From NCBI GenBank assembly GCA_033764875.1, contig JANRIO010000049.1, positions 62,001 to 126,000 on the forward strand: a DNA stretch of 64,000 nt. Reading direction: 5' to 3'. Origin of the DNA: AWTP1-13 sp033764875 (GTDB lineage Bacteria > Pseudomonadota > Alphaproteobacteria > Rhizobiales > Hyphomicrobiaceae). The translations under genes and the position numbers were made by a program. Positions 1 through 7,465 of this stretch are shown one piece after another. Position 1 is the first letter of the stretch, and every line of letters starts with the position of its first letter. A model generated the notes under the pieces. It saw only the letters and a list, made by a program, of their open reading frames with translations. It searched no databases and was not told the DNA's origin.

Positions 1-2
1 GC

Positions 3-1463
3 GTGAGCAGCGTCGGGGTGGCGGGCCGCTACCTGCAGACCGACCGCGACGGGCAGATCTGGGTCAACTTCTCCGCGCACGATCCCGGCCGCTTCGTCAG
101 GGCGGACGATGTGCTCACCGGCCGGGTCGGAGCGGAGCAGCTCGCCGGCAAGCTGGCGCTCGTGGGCTCGTCGGCGGTCGCCCTGTTCGACCTGCGCACG
201 ACGCCGCTCGACCGGCTGGTGCCCGGCGTCGAGATCCACGCGCAGGTGATCGAGAACGTGCTCGCCGGCACGCTGCTGTCGCGGCCCAACACCGCCCTCG
301 CGGTGGAGCTTGCGGTGCTGGCGGGGCTCGGGATCCTGATCATCGCGCTGGTGCCGGTGCTCGGCGCGGTGACGATCCTCGTTGTGGGGGCCGCCGCCTC
401 GGCCGGGCTCGTCGCGGTCGGCTGGGGCCTCTATACGCGGCAGCTCATTCTCCTCGATCTGTCGTATCCGCTGGTGGCGAGCCTTGCCGTCTACACGGTG
501 CTGACGTTCTTCAACTACTGGCGGGAGGAGACCCAGCGCGAGCAGATGCGCGGCACGTTCAGCCGCTACGTATCGCCGGCGCTGGTCGAGATCCTGGTGC
601 GGGAGCCCGACCGGGTGAAGCTCGGCGGCGAGATGCGCGAGATCACCGTGCTGTTCTCGGACGTGCGCGGGTTCACCGCCATCTCGGAGGCCTTCAAGGC
701 GGATCCGCAAGGCCTCGTCGCGTTCATGAACGGCATGCTGACGCCGCTCACCAATGCCATCCTCGATGCCAACGGCACCATCGACAAGTACATGGGCGAC
801 GCCATCCTGGCGTTCTGGAACGCGCCGCTCGACGACCCCGACCACGCCGGCAAGGCGTGCCTCGCCGCGCTCGACATGATGCAGCGGATCGCCACCTACA
901 ACGCGGCCCGGCGAGCCCAGGCCGAGGCCGCCGGGCAGCCGGCGCTTCCCGTCGAGATCGGCATCGGCATCAACACGGGGCTGTGCGTGGTCGGCAACTT
1001 CGGGACCGACACCCGCTTCGACTACTCGGCGCTCGGCGACAGCGTGAACATCGCCTCGCGGCTCGAGGCCATCACCAAGGCCTACGGCATCGGCATCCTG
1101 GTCGGGGCCGAGACAGCGGCGAAGGCGCACCGCCACGTGGCGCTGCTCCCCGTCGACCGCGTGCGCGTCAAGGGCAAGACCGAGCCCGAGACCATCTTCG
1201 CCGTCGCCGGGCCGGCCACGGTCGCGACGGAGGCCTGGTACCAGGGGCTCAGGCACGCACTGGCCCTGCTCCAAGCCGCCTACACCGCGGGCGACTGGAC
1301 AGGCGCACGGGCGGCGCTGCAAAGCTGCCGGGCCGCGGACGGGCGGGGGGTGACGGGCAAGCTCTTCGACCTCTACGAGGAACGGCTCGCCGCGCTGTCG
1401 GCGCTGCCCCAGGCCCCGCCGGGCTGGGACGGCGTCTACACGCTCGGAAGCAAGGAAGGATAA
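3..1463 (+). CDS. CHASE2-domain class III adenylate cyclase (5' partial)
   Basis: Membrane-bound nucleotide cyclase, expected to make cAMP in response to an extracytoplasmic signal. The reading frame is open to the window edge, so the N-terminus and most of the CHASE2 sensor are missing; the GTG at base 3 is only the first codon visible. What remains is the end of CHASE2 (about residues 1-95), three membrane helices (about 97-117, 121-143, 150-172) and a cyclase domain (about 205-400). The metal-binding Asp lies in VLFSDVRGF (about 220), the second in KYMGDAILAFW, and GDSVNIASRLEA follows near 345. The catalytic residues look intact. The fold is clear; cAMP rather than cGMP as product is inferred from family membership. 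Confidence 0.9.
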   Translation: MSSVGVAGRYLQTDRDGQIWVNFSAHDPGRFVRADDVLTGRVGAEQLAGKLALVGSSAVALFDLRTTPLDRLVPGVEIHAQVIENVLAGTLLSRPNTALAVELAVLAGLGILIIALVPVLGAVTILVVGAAASAGLVAVGWGLYTRQLILLDLSYPLVASLAVYTVLTFFNYWREETQREQMRGTFSRYVSPALVEILVREPDRVKLGGEMREITVLFSDVRGFTAISEAFKADPQGLVAFMNGMLTPLTNAILDANGTIDKYMGDAILAFWNAPLDDPDHAGKACLAALDMMQRIATYNAARRAQAEAAGQPALPVEIGIGINTGLCVVGNFGTDTRFDYSALGDSVNIASRLEAITKAYGIGILVGAETAAKAHRHVALLPVDRVRVKGKTEPETIFAVAGPATVATEAWYQGLRHALALLQAAYTAGDWTGARAALQSCRAADGRGVTGKLFDLYEERLAALSALPQAPPGWDGVYTLGSKEG

Positions 1464-1491
1464 CGAGGCTCGTGCAACGGCCCGCAACGCA

Positions 1492-1875
1492 ATGATCGCC
1501 CCGCTCACCATCCTCCTCGCCGTCGGCGTGCTTGTCACCAAGCACCTCGTCGCCGACTTCCTGCTGCAGACGAGCTACCAGGCGGCCAACAAGGGGCGCT
1601 ATGGGCACATCGCCGGCCTGACGCACGCCTTCAACCACGCGGTGCTGACGCCGGCCGTGTTCCTGGTGCTGCCGCCGTCATCGCTGCGGCTCGGGCTCGG
1701 CATCGTCGCGGCCGAGTACGTGTGGCACTACCATCAGGACTGGGCCAAGGAGAAGGTCACCCACGGCCTCGGCCTGACGCCCGCCGATACCGGCTTCTGG
1801 TGGGGCATCGGCATCGACCAGTTTCTCCACTACATGACCTACCTCGCCATCATCTACGCGCTGATCGTGCGCTGA
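1492..1875 (+). CDS. DUF3307 family small membrane protein
   Basis: A 127-residue integral membrane protein of the DUF3307 family, function unknown. Family hallmarks are visible: KHLVADFLLQT near the N-terminus, a KGRYGHIAGLTHA stretch, and a WHYHQDWAKE motif in the middle, all rich in potential metal-binding His and Asp. Three or four hydrophobic segments span the protein. It follows the cyclase gene by 28 bases on the same strand and may be cotranscribed with it. The length matches the short members of the family. I cannot assign a reaction. Confidence 0.8.
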   Translation: MIAPLTILLAVGVLVTKHLVADFLLQTSYQAANKGRYGHIAGLTHAFNHAVLTPAVFLVLPPSSLRLGLGIVAAEYVWHYHQDWAKEKVTHGLGLTPADTGFWWGIGIDQFLHYMTYLAIIYALIVR

Positions 1876-2191
1876 GGCCGGGCGGATGTCGGCCGAGCGG
1901 CAAACGAATCGCGCGCCGTCCGCGACGCGTCGCCGAGCGCGACGCGGATCACCTCGCCCTCGCAGCTGCTGGTGTGGGACGCGAAAGCACCGCTCGACAA
2001 AGATCCGCGCGCTAGCGCTCCGCTACGCGCACGTCGCGACAATAAGTTGGGGATTCTTCGGCGCGCCGCCATTGTTGGTCTCGGCGATATGACGAATACT
2101 TGACGACGCTGCGATGAGCGGCCACTTTCGTTGCACCTGCAGTCCCTTCCCCTCGGTCCCCGGACCTCAGCGAGCTCGTAAGCTAAACCTC
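1876..2191 (+). other. Intergenic region, no gene seen
   Basis: These 316 bases between the DUF3307 gene and the SET-domain gene contain short open frames on both strands, but none has a convincing ribosome binding site or a recognisable protein. The region probably carries the promoter of the SET-domain gene. I see no clear hairpin terminator. Confidence 0.5.
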
Positions 2192-2614
2192 ATGATCCTT
2201 TTCAAGACTGTGATCGGCCCTAGCTCCATCGCGGGCACGGGTCTCTTCGCCGCCGAGCCGATACCCAAAGGCGCAGCATGGTGGCGGTTCACCGCCGGCT
2301 TCGACCGCATCATCACCCAGGCCGAGCTCGATGCCCTGCCCGCCAAGGCCCAGGACTACCTGCGCACCTACGCCTACCTGCAGAACGGCGTGTGGGTGCT
2401 GTGCGGAGACCACGGCATTTTCACGAACCACTCCGACCACCCCAACTCGGTGACGAGGGGCAACGAATCGGTGGCGCTGCGCAACATCGCCGCCGGCGAG
2501 GAGATCACCGAGGACTACCGCGAATTCTGCGAGGACTGGCACATGATCCCGTTCCTGCGGGACGCGCGCCCGTCGCTCAACGGCTCGGCCGGCCTCAACG
2601 GCGCGGCCGGCTGA
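2192..2614 (+). CDS. SET domain-containing protein
   Basis: A small (140-residue) stand-alone SET-domain protein, predicted to be a protein lysine methyltransferase using S-adenosylmethionine; the target is unknown. The N-terminal SET strand (GTGLFAAEPIPKG), the NHSDHPN motif near residue 79 and GEEITEDY near 103 are all present; the last two form the pseudoknot and active site in this family. There is no cysteine-rich post-SET. The ATG at 2192 is preferred to the upstream in-frame ATG at 2114 because SET homology begins at MILFKTVIG and the extension is low-complexity. Bacterial SET proteins of this size are common in alphaproteobacteria but poorly characterised. Confidence 0.85.
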   Translation: MILFKTVIGPSSIAGTGLFAAEPIPKGAAWWRFTAGFDRIITQAELDALPAKAQDYLRTYAYLQNGVWVLCGDHGIFTNHSDHPNSVTRGNESVALRNIAAGEEITEDYREFCEDWHMIPFLRDARPSLNGSAGLNGAAG

Positions 2615-2758
2615 GCGTTCCCGAACTGCAATCGCAGGGCAGACGCCCCGGCGCGGCCGGTGAGCTTCTGCCCTGTTTTTCATGCGGCGCGGGAATCCCG
2701 TGCCGGAGGCGCATCACGTGCGCCGCGGCGAGGCGCACGCCCGGCCGCCCGGCCACCC

Positions 2759-4978
2759 TCAGACGGACTTCAACCCGTCGGCGACGGGCAGCTCGCGCAC
2801 GCGCTTGCCCGTCAACCCCGCGATGGCATTGGCGACGGCGGGACCCACCGGGGGGACGCCGGGCTCGCCGACGCCCGTGGGGTCCGCCGTCGAGGCGACG
2901 ATGTGCACCTCGACGGCCGGCATCTCGTCGATGCGCAGCACGTCGTAGCCGTCGAAGTTCGACTGCTCGACGGCGCCGGCCTTGAGCGTGATCTTGCCCT
3001 TCATGACGGCGCCGAGGCCGTAGCCGATGCCGCCCTCGATCTGGGATCGGATGTTGTCGGGGTTGATCGGCACGCCGCAGTCGACCGCGCAGACGACGCG
3101 CTCGACCTTGGGCTTGCCGCGCACGAAGCGGACCTCGGCGACCTGGGCGACGTGGGTGCGGAAGCTCTCGTGCACGGCAATGCCGCGCATGATGCCCGCC
3201 GGTGCCGGCGTGCCCCAGCCCGCCTTCTCGGCGGCCAAGCGCAACACCGCCGCCTGACGGGGGGCGCCAGACAGCAGCTCGAGGCGGTAGGCGAGCGCGT
3301 CCTTGCCGGCCGCCTTGGCGACCTCGTCGATCATGGTCTCCATGACGTAGGCCGTGTGCGTGTGGCCGACGGACCGCCACCACAGCGGCGGAACGGGCAG
3401 CTTCGGCTGGTGCAGCTCCACGTGCAGGCCGGGGATGGCGTAAGGCGTATCGGCGACGCCCTCGACGACGGTCGGGTCGATGCCGTCCTTGACCATCACG
3501 GCCTCGAAGGGAGTTCCGATAAGGATCGACTGGCCGACGATAGTGTGGCGCCAGGCGACGATGCGGCCGGCGTCGTCGAGCCCCACCTTCACCTTGTGCA
3601 GCACCAGCGGGCGATAGTAGCCGCCTTGCGTGTCGTCCTCGCGCGTCCACACAAGCTTGACGGGATCGCTCTTGCCCCAGGCATTTGCGACGGCGGCCGC
3701 GTCGGCCACGTAGTCGGAGTTCGGCACCGCGCGGCGGCCGAAGGAGCCGCCGGCCCACAGCGTCTCCACCGACACGTTCTCGGGCTTGATGCCGAGGATG
3801 CCGCCGATGACCGCCTGATCGACGTTGGGCAGCTGCGAGCCGGTCCACAAGGTGGCGCGGTCGCCCTTCACCTGCACGACGGCATTCATGGGCTCCATGG
3901 CCGCATGCGCGAGGAACGGGAACACGTACTCGGCCTCGAGCACGGTCTTGGCGGCCTTCATGCGGTCCGCCCAGTCGCCGCCGTTGCGGGCGACAGTGCC
4001 CGGCGCGTCGGCGAGCTTGCGGTACTCGGCGACAAGCTCCGGCGTGCCGCGCGTCTCGGCCTTGCTCTCGTCCCAGGTGACCGAGAGGGCCTCGCGCCCC
4101 TTGATCGCGGGCCAGGTGCCGCTGGCGATCACCGCCACGCCCTGGGGCACCTGCACCACGCCGAGGACGCCCTTCACGGCGCGGGCCTTGGCGTCGTCGA
4201 AGGACTTCACGGTGGCGCCGAAGCGCGGCGGCCGCGCGATCACCGCCGTCACCATGCCATCGAGGCGGACGTCCTGGGTGAAGATCGGTCGGCCCGTCGT
4301 CTTGGCCACCGCATCGACGCGGGGAAAGGCCTTGCCGATGTAGGTCCAATCCTTGGGCGCCTTGGGCGGGACGGACGCCGGCACGGCCGTGCGGGCGGCG
4401 GCGGTCGCGAGCTCACCCAACGTGGCCGAGCGCTGGCCGGCCTTGACGACGCCCTGCTCGATGCGGATCTCGGCGGCCGGCACCTTCCAAGCCTCGGCGG
4501 CAGCCGCGACGATCATGGCGCGGGCCGTGGCGCCCGCCTGGCGGTACTGCGCCCAGGAGTTGGCCATGGCCGTGGAGCCGCCGGTGCCCATGGTGCCGAA
4601 GAACAGGTTGGCATAGAGCTTGGCATCGGCCGGGGCGAACTCAGTCGTCACCTGCGCCCAGGCGGCGTCGAGCTCGTCGGCCACCAGGGTGGCAAGGCCG
4701 GTCGCCGCGCCCTGCCCCTTGTCCAGGTGCTTGACCACGACGATCACGCGATTGTCGGGGGTGATGCGGACGAAGGGATTGAAGGCGGCCGGTCCGTCGG
4801 CGGCGACGGCAGCGGTCGACAGCACGGGCGAAGCGCCTGACGCCACACCGAGCACGAGGCCGGCGCCGGCGCCCACGGACAGCTTGAGGAACGTCCGGCG
4901 ATGCAGCGCGGAATCGGCATCGGCATTCCTCCGCGGGCGGCGCCGATCGATGTCGGTAGTCTTGAAGTAGCCGGTCAT
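2759..4978 (-). CDS. Molybdopterin-binding xanthine dehydrogenase-family large subunit, Tat-exported
   Basis: Catalytic molybdenum subunit of an aldehyde or N-heterocycle hydroxylase, closest in layout to isoquinoline 1-oxidoreductase beta subunits (single large chain, 739 residues). A Tat signal is visible: RRTFLK at residues 27-32 followed by a hydrophobic stretch, so the enzyme should be exported folded with its cofactor. The family's catalytic Glu lies in the C-terminal GVGEPG motif (about E705). It begins 16 bases after the iron-sulfur subunit gene, behind a good GGGAGG ribosome binding site, so the two form an operon. No cytochrome c subunit and no XdhC-like maturation factor follow, so electron acceptor and substrate are unknown. 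Whether it acts on aldehydes or heterocycles cannot be told from sequence alone. Confidence 0.9.
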   Translation of the reverse strand: MTGYFKTTDIDRRRPRRNADADSALHRRTFLKLSVGAGAGLVLGVASGASPVLSTAAVAADGPAAFNPFVRITPDNRVIVVVKHLDKGQGAATGLATLVADELDAAWAQVTTEFAPADAKLYANLFFGTMGTGGSTAMANSWAQYRQAGATARAMIVAAAAEAWKVPAAEIRIEQGVVKAGQRSATLGELATAAARTAVPASVPPKAPKDWTYIGKAFPRVDAVAKTTGRPIFTQDVRLDGMVTAVIARPPRFGATVKSFDDAKARAVKGVLGVVQVPQGVAVIASGTWPAIKGREALSVTWDESKAETRGTPELVAEYRKLADAPGTVARNGGDWADRMKAAKTVLEAEYVFPFLAHAAMEPMNAVVQVKGDRATLWTGSQLPNVDQAVIGGILGIKPENVSVETLWAGGSFGRRAVPNSDYVADAAAVANAWGKSDPVKLVWTREDDTQGGYYRPLVLHKVKVGLDDAGRIVAWRHTIVGQSILIGTPFEAVMVKDGIDPTVVEGVADTPYAIPGLHVELHQPKLPVPPLWWRSVGHTHTAYVMETMIDEVAKAAGKDALAYRLELLSGAPRQAAVLRLAAEKAGWGTPAPAGIMRGIAVHESFRTHVAQVAEVRFVRGKPKVERVVCAVDCGVPINPDNIRSQIEGGIGYGLGAVMKGKITLKAGAVEQSNFDGYDVLRIDEMPAVEVHIVASTADPTGVGEPGVPPVGPAVANAIAGLTGKRVRELPVADGLKSV

Positions 4979-4994
4979 GAAGCTCGCCTCCCGA

Positions 4995-5453
4995 TCAGGT
5001 GCGGATGGTCTCGGCGGCCGCCTTGATGGCGGCGCGGATGCGGACGTAGGTGGCGCAACGACAGATATTGCCGGTCATGGCCTCGTCGATGTCCTTGTCG
5101 GTCGGCGACGGATTGGCCGCGAGCAGCGCCGCCGCCGACATGATCTGACCGGACTGGCAGTAGCCGCACTGGGCGACGTCGAGCCGCTGCCACGCGGTGC
5201 GGACGGCGTCCGCGATCCTGCCATCGAGACCCTCGATGGTGGTCACCTTCTGGCCCTTGATGCTGTCCACGGGCGTGGTGCAGGCGCGGACCGGCTGGCC
5301 GTCGACGTACATGGTGCAGGCGCCGCACTGGCCGACGCCGCAACCGTACTTGGAGCCCATCAGGCCGAGCTCATCGCGCACGGCCCACAACAGCGGCGTG
5401 TCGGGCTCGGAGGTGATGCTCACCTCGCGCCCGTTGAGCGTGAAACTGGTCAT
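4995..5453 (-). CDS. (2Fe-2S)-binding small subunit of molybdenum hydroxylase
   Basis: Electron-transfer subunit of the xanthine dehydrogenase-family enzyme encoded downstream. It carries the two expected iron-sulfur sites: a plant-ferredoxin-like set C38, C43, C46, C58 (GCGVGQCGAC) and a helical-domain set C96, C99, C131, C133 (CGYC and CRC). The length of 152 residues matches the CoxS/IorA type. It is the first gene of a two-gene operon and has no signal peptide; it is presumably exported by hitch-hiking with the Tat-signal partner, as known for this family. Confidence 0.92.
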   Translation of the reverse strand: MTSFTLNGREVSITSEPDTPLLWAVRDELGLMGSKYGCGVGQCGACTMYVDGQPVRACTTPVDSIKGQKVTTIEGLDGRIADAVRTAWQRLDVAQCGYCQSGQIMSAAALLAANPSPTDKDIDEAMTGNICRCATYVRIRAAIKAAAETIRT

Positions 5454-5651
5454 GTCGGATCTTCCCCTGGAACGAAGCGCCGCGCGTGCGCGACTCGCAC
5501 AGGAGATGGGGCGGCACCGGCGGAAGGTCTACAGAGGATCACCGGATCGTGAGCGGAGCGGCGTCCGCCGCAGCGCTGTGCCCCCGGGCAGGGAGCAAGG
5601 GGTGGCGATCGCCGTTCGCCAGCTCAGCACAAATGTAGGGTATGGAACGCA

Positions 5652-5676
5652 AAACGGGCCCGCGAGGGGCCCGTTT
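5652..5676 (-). terminator. Rho-independent terminator after the porin gene
   Basis: A perfect 10-bp inverted repeat (arms 5652-5661 and 5667-5676, 5-base loop). Read on the minus strand it is followed by a short T run. It sits about 25 bases beyond the stop of the TorF-like porin gene and should end that transcript. Confidence 0.8.
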
Positions 5677-5700
5677 CGACATCGCCGATGTCGGCTGAGA

Positions 5701-6543
5701 TCAGTAGGTGAACTTGAGCGTAGCCACGTAGCGGTCGTCGCACTGGAAGATCGGCCCCTTGCACCAGCCCGAGCCGCCGGCGTTGTCGCCGAGGTTCGTG
5801 TCCCAGTAGCGAAGGTCGAGGCTCCACTTCTCCGCGAAGGCGAAGGTCACGCCAGCGTTCCAGTACAGGTAGCTCGTATCGCCGTTGCCGAAGGCGAGCT
5901 TGTACTTGTCGGTGTCGCCGACCTGGTAGCCAAGCAGCGCGCTGACCGTGGGCGTGAAGGGCCCAATCTTGGACAGCCCCTGCGCCAAGCCACCCTCGAA
6001 GGTCCAGACGTTGCCGGTGCCGTACTGATAGTCCGGCGAGTAGAAGATGGTGCCGGTCAGCGTGCCGTCCTTCCAGACCTCGGTGCTGGCGCCGACCTTG
6101 AGGTCAACGTACTCGTTGCTGCCGTTGAAGCCGAGGCCGCCGGGCGCATACTTCGAGGCATTGGGGTAGGTGTAGTAGATGACGCCGAGATCCCAGGTCA
6201 CGCGGCCCGTCACGGGCTTGATGCCGAGGTACCAGTCCATCTCGACGCTGGCATTGTTGCTGCCGTAGGCGACGTCGTTCCAGTTGATGCTGGAGGCCCA
6301 GACGCCGGCGTAGAAGATGCCGCAGGTGGCGTCGAAGCCGCCCTGGACGGCCGCGCCCTCGGACGACTGCGAGTAGCCGCGGAAGACGTAGTCCGTGGTC
6401 AGACCGACGTTGGCGGAGAAAGCGCACCGCGGCTTCTCAGCCATCGGGGCATCCTTCAGGCTGCCGCCGGCGAGCGCAGCCCCGCTCAGCGAGACGAGCG
6501 CAACCGCAGCAAGAGAAAGTTTGGCGAGGCAGTTGGATCTCAT
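5701..6543 (-). CDS. TorF family putative outer membrane porin
   Basis: Outer-membrane beta-barrel protein of the TorF family of putative porins. The start at 6543 gives a clean signal peptide (MRSNCLAKLSL... ending at ALA) and has a GGAG ribosome binding site; an ATG 13 codons upstream would bury it. The mature protein opens with FSANVGLTTDYVFRGYSQS, typical of TorF barrels, has alternating aromatic strands, and ends in Y (KFTY), the aromatic end expected of BAM substrates. It is a single gene with its own terminator, convergent with nothing and lying between the molybdenum enzyme and the methylamine operon. The solute is unknown; any link to the methylamine genes is speculation. Confidence 0.85.
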   Translation of the reverse strand: MRSNCLAKLSLAAVALVSLSGAALAGGSLKDAPMAEKPRCAFSANVGLTTDYVFRGYSQSSEGAAVQGGFDATCGIFYAGVWASSINWNDVAYGSNNASVEMDWYLGIKPVTGRVTWDLGVIYYTYPNASKYAPGGLGFNGSNEYVDLKVGASTEVWKDGTLTGTIFYSPDYQYGTGNVWTFEGGLAQGLSKIGPFTPTVSALLGYQVGDTDKYKLAFGNGDTSYLYWNAGVTFAFAEKWSLDLRYWDTNLGDNAGGSGWCKGPIFQCDDRYVATLKFTY

Positions 6544-6829
6544 GATGTGCTCCAGAGGCGATGGCTGGCAATGTCTGAGCAAATGAATACAGAGGGGCTA
6601 GCGGCGGCGCAAAGCCAATCCAAGCACTTTTGGCATGTTGGCCACGCTGTGAGACAGTTGCGTCACATCGCGTTGTAGAGAGCCCGCAAGTGCATCAGTT
6701 TGCGCGGGAAAAGGGCACAGAACGACGGCAATTCGTGCTCAAAAAATAGGCTTCTCTGTTGGAGGCGGCCGTCTCACCATTTTTAAGATGCGCATGCATC
6801 ACCGCGCGCCTTCCCAGCGCGGGGGCGAA

Positions 6830-7465
6830 TCACGGCGGCTGGGGAGGAGCCCCGCTCACCTCGACGCCGAATTCCACAGAATTATCGAGGAGGAATTGCG
6901 CGAGGCTGGCGGCATAGCTGCGCATCACGGCGATCTCGTAGGTGGGCGCCTCGTCTAGCTGCCAGAGCTGAACGCCGATGTGACCCGCAAGGGTGGATGC
7001 CGCGTCGCCGGGGCCGAACGCGCGCGGGTGGACGTCGAGCGGGATGGTCTTGGCGAGCACCGCGCGTGCGGCAGGCCCGGCAAGGCGGAGGATCAAGCGG
7101 CCCCCCGATTGATCGACGACGGAAGCCGAGGCACCGAGCGCCTTGCGCAGCGCCTGCTCGAAGGCACCGGGCGTCTGGCCGGTCGTCATCGCAAGCCACT
7201 GGCCGGGCCCGGACCAGGCGAAGGCCGTGGCATCGGCGGCGACGCGCCTGGGGGCAGACGGCAGATCGAGGCCGAACCCCGCCTTGACGCCCCGGACGGC
7301 CGCCTCGAGGGCGCCCCTGCGGGCCATGACACTGGCGAGCGCGCGGGGCGGGCAAAGATGCAGCGTCACGCCGGCGGGGCCGCTGGCGTTGCCATGGCGC
7401 CCCGGCACGAGGCGGCCTTCGAGGCCCGAGCTCTCGGGCGCGGCCGGGGACATCGGCTCAGACAT
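6830..7465 (-). CDS. mgdD: N-methylglutamate dehydrogenase subunit D (sarcosine oxidase gamma-like)
   Basis: Last gene of the methylamine operon; homologous to the gamma subunit (SoxG) of heterotetrameric sarcosine oxidase. In N-methylglutamate dehydrogenase the complex oxidises N-methylglutamate, passing the methyl group to tetrahydrofolate or releasing formaldehyde. The 211-residue protein has the GcvT/folate-binding fold expected of the family (AFAWSGPGQWLAM, GGRLILRLAGPAARAVL). The ATG at 7465 overlaps the end of the alpha-like gene by 8 bases, which decides the start over an upstream ATG at 7549. Assignment as MgdD rather than SoxG rests on the mgs and gmaS genes in the same operon. Confidence 0.85.
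   Translation of the reverse strand: MSEPMSPAAPESSGLEGRLVPGRHGNASGPAGVTLHLCPPRALASVMARRGALEAAVRGVKAGFGLDLPSAPRRVAADATAFAWSGPGQWLAMTTGQTPGAFEQALRKALGASASVVDQSGGRLILRLAGPAARAVLAKTIPLDVHPRAFGPGDAASTLAGHIGVQLWQLDEAPTYEIAVMRSYAASLAQFLLDNSVEFGVEVSGAPPQPP

Noticed and set aside
2660..4840. A plus-strand open frame of 726 codons
   Set aside because: Antisense to the molybdenum subunit gene and low-complexity.
6590..6800. Possible sigma-54 or other promoter upstream of the TorF-like porin
   Set aside because: Spacing between GG and GC elements does not match the sigma-54 consensus and no convincing -35/-10 pair was found.
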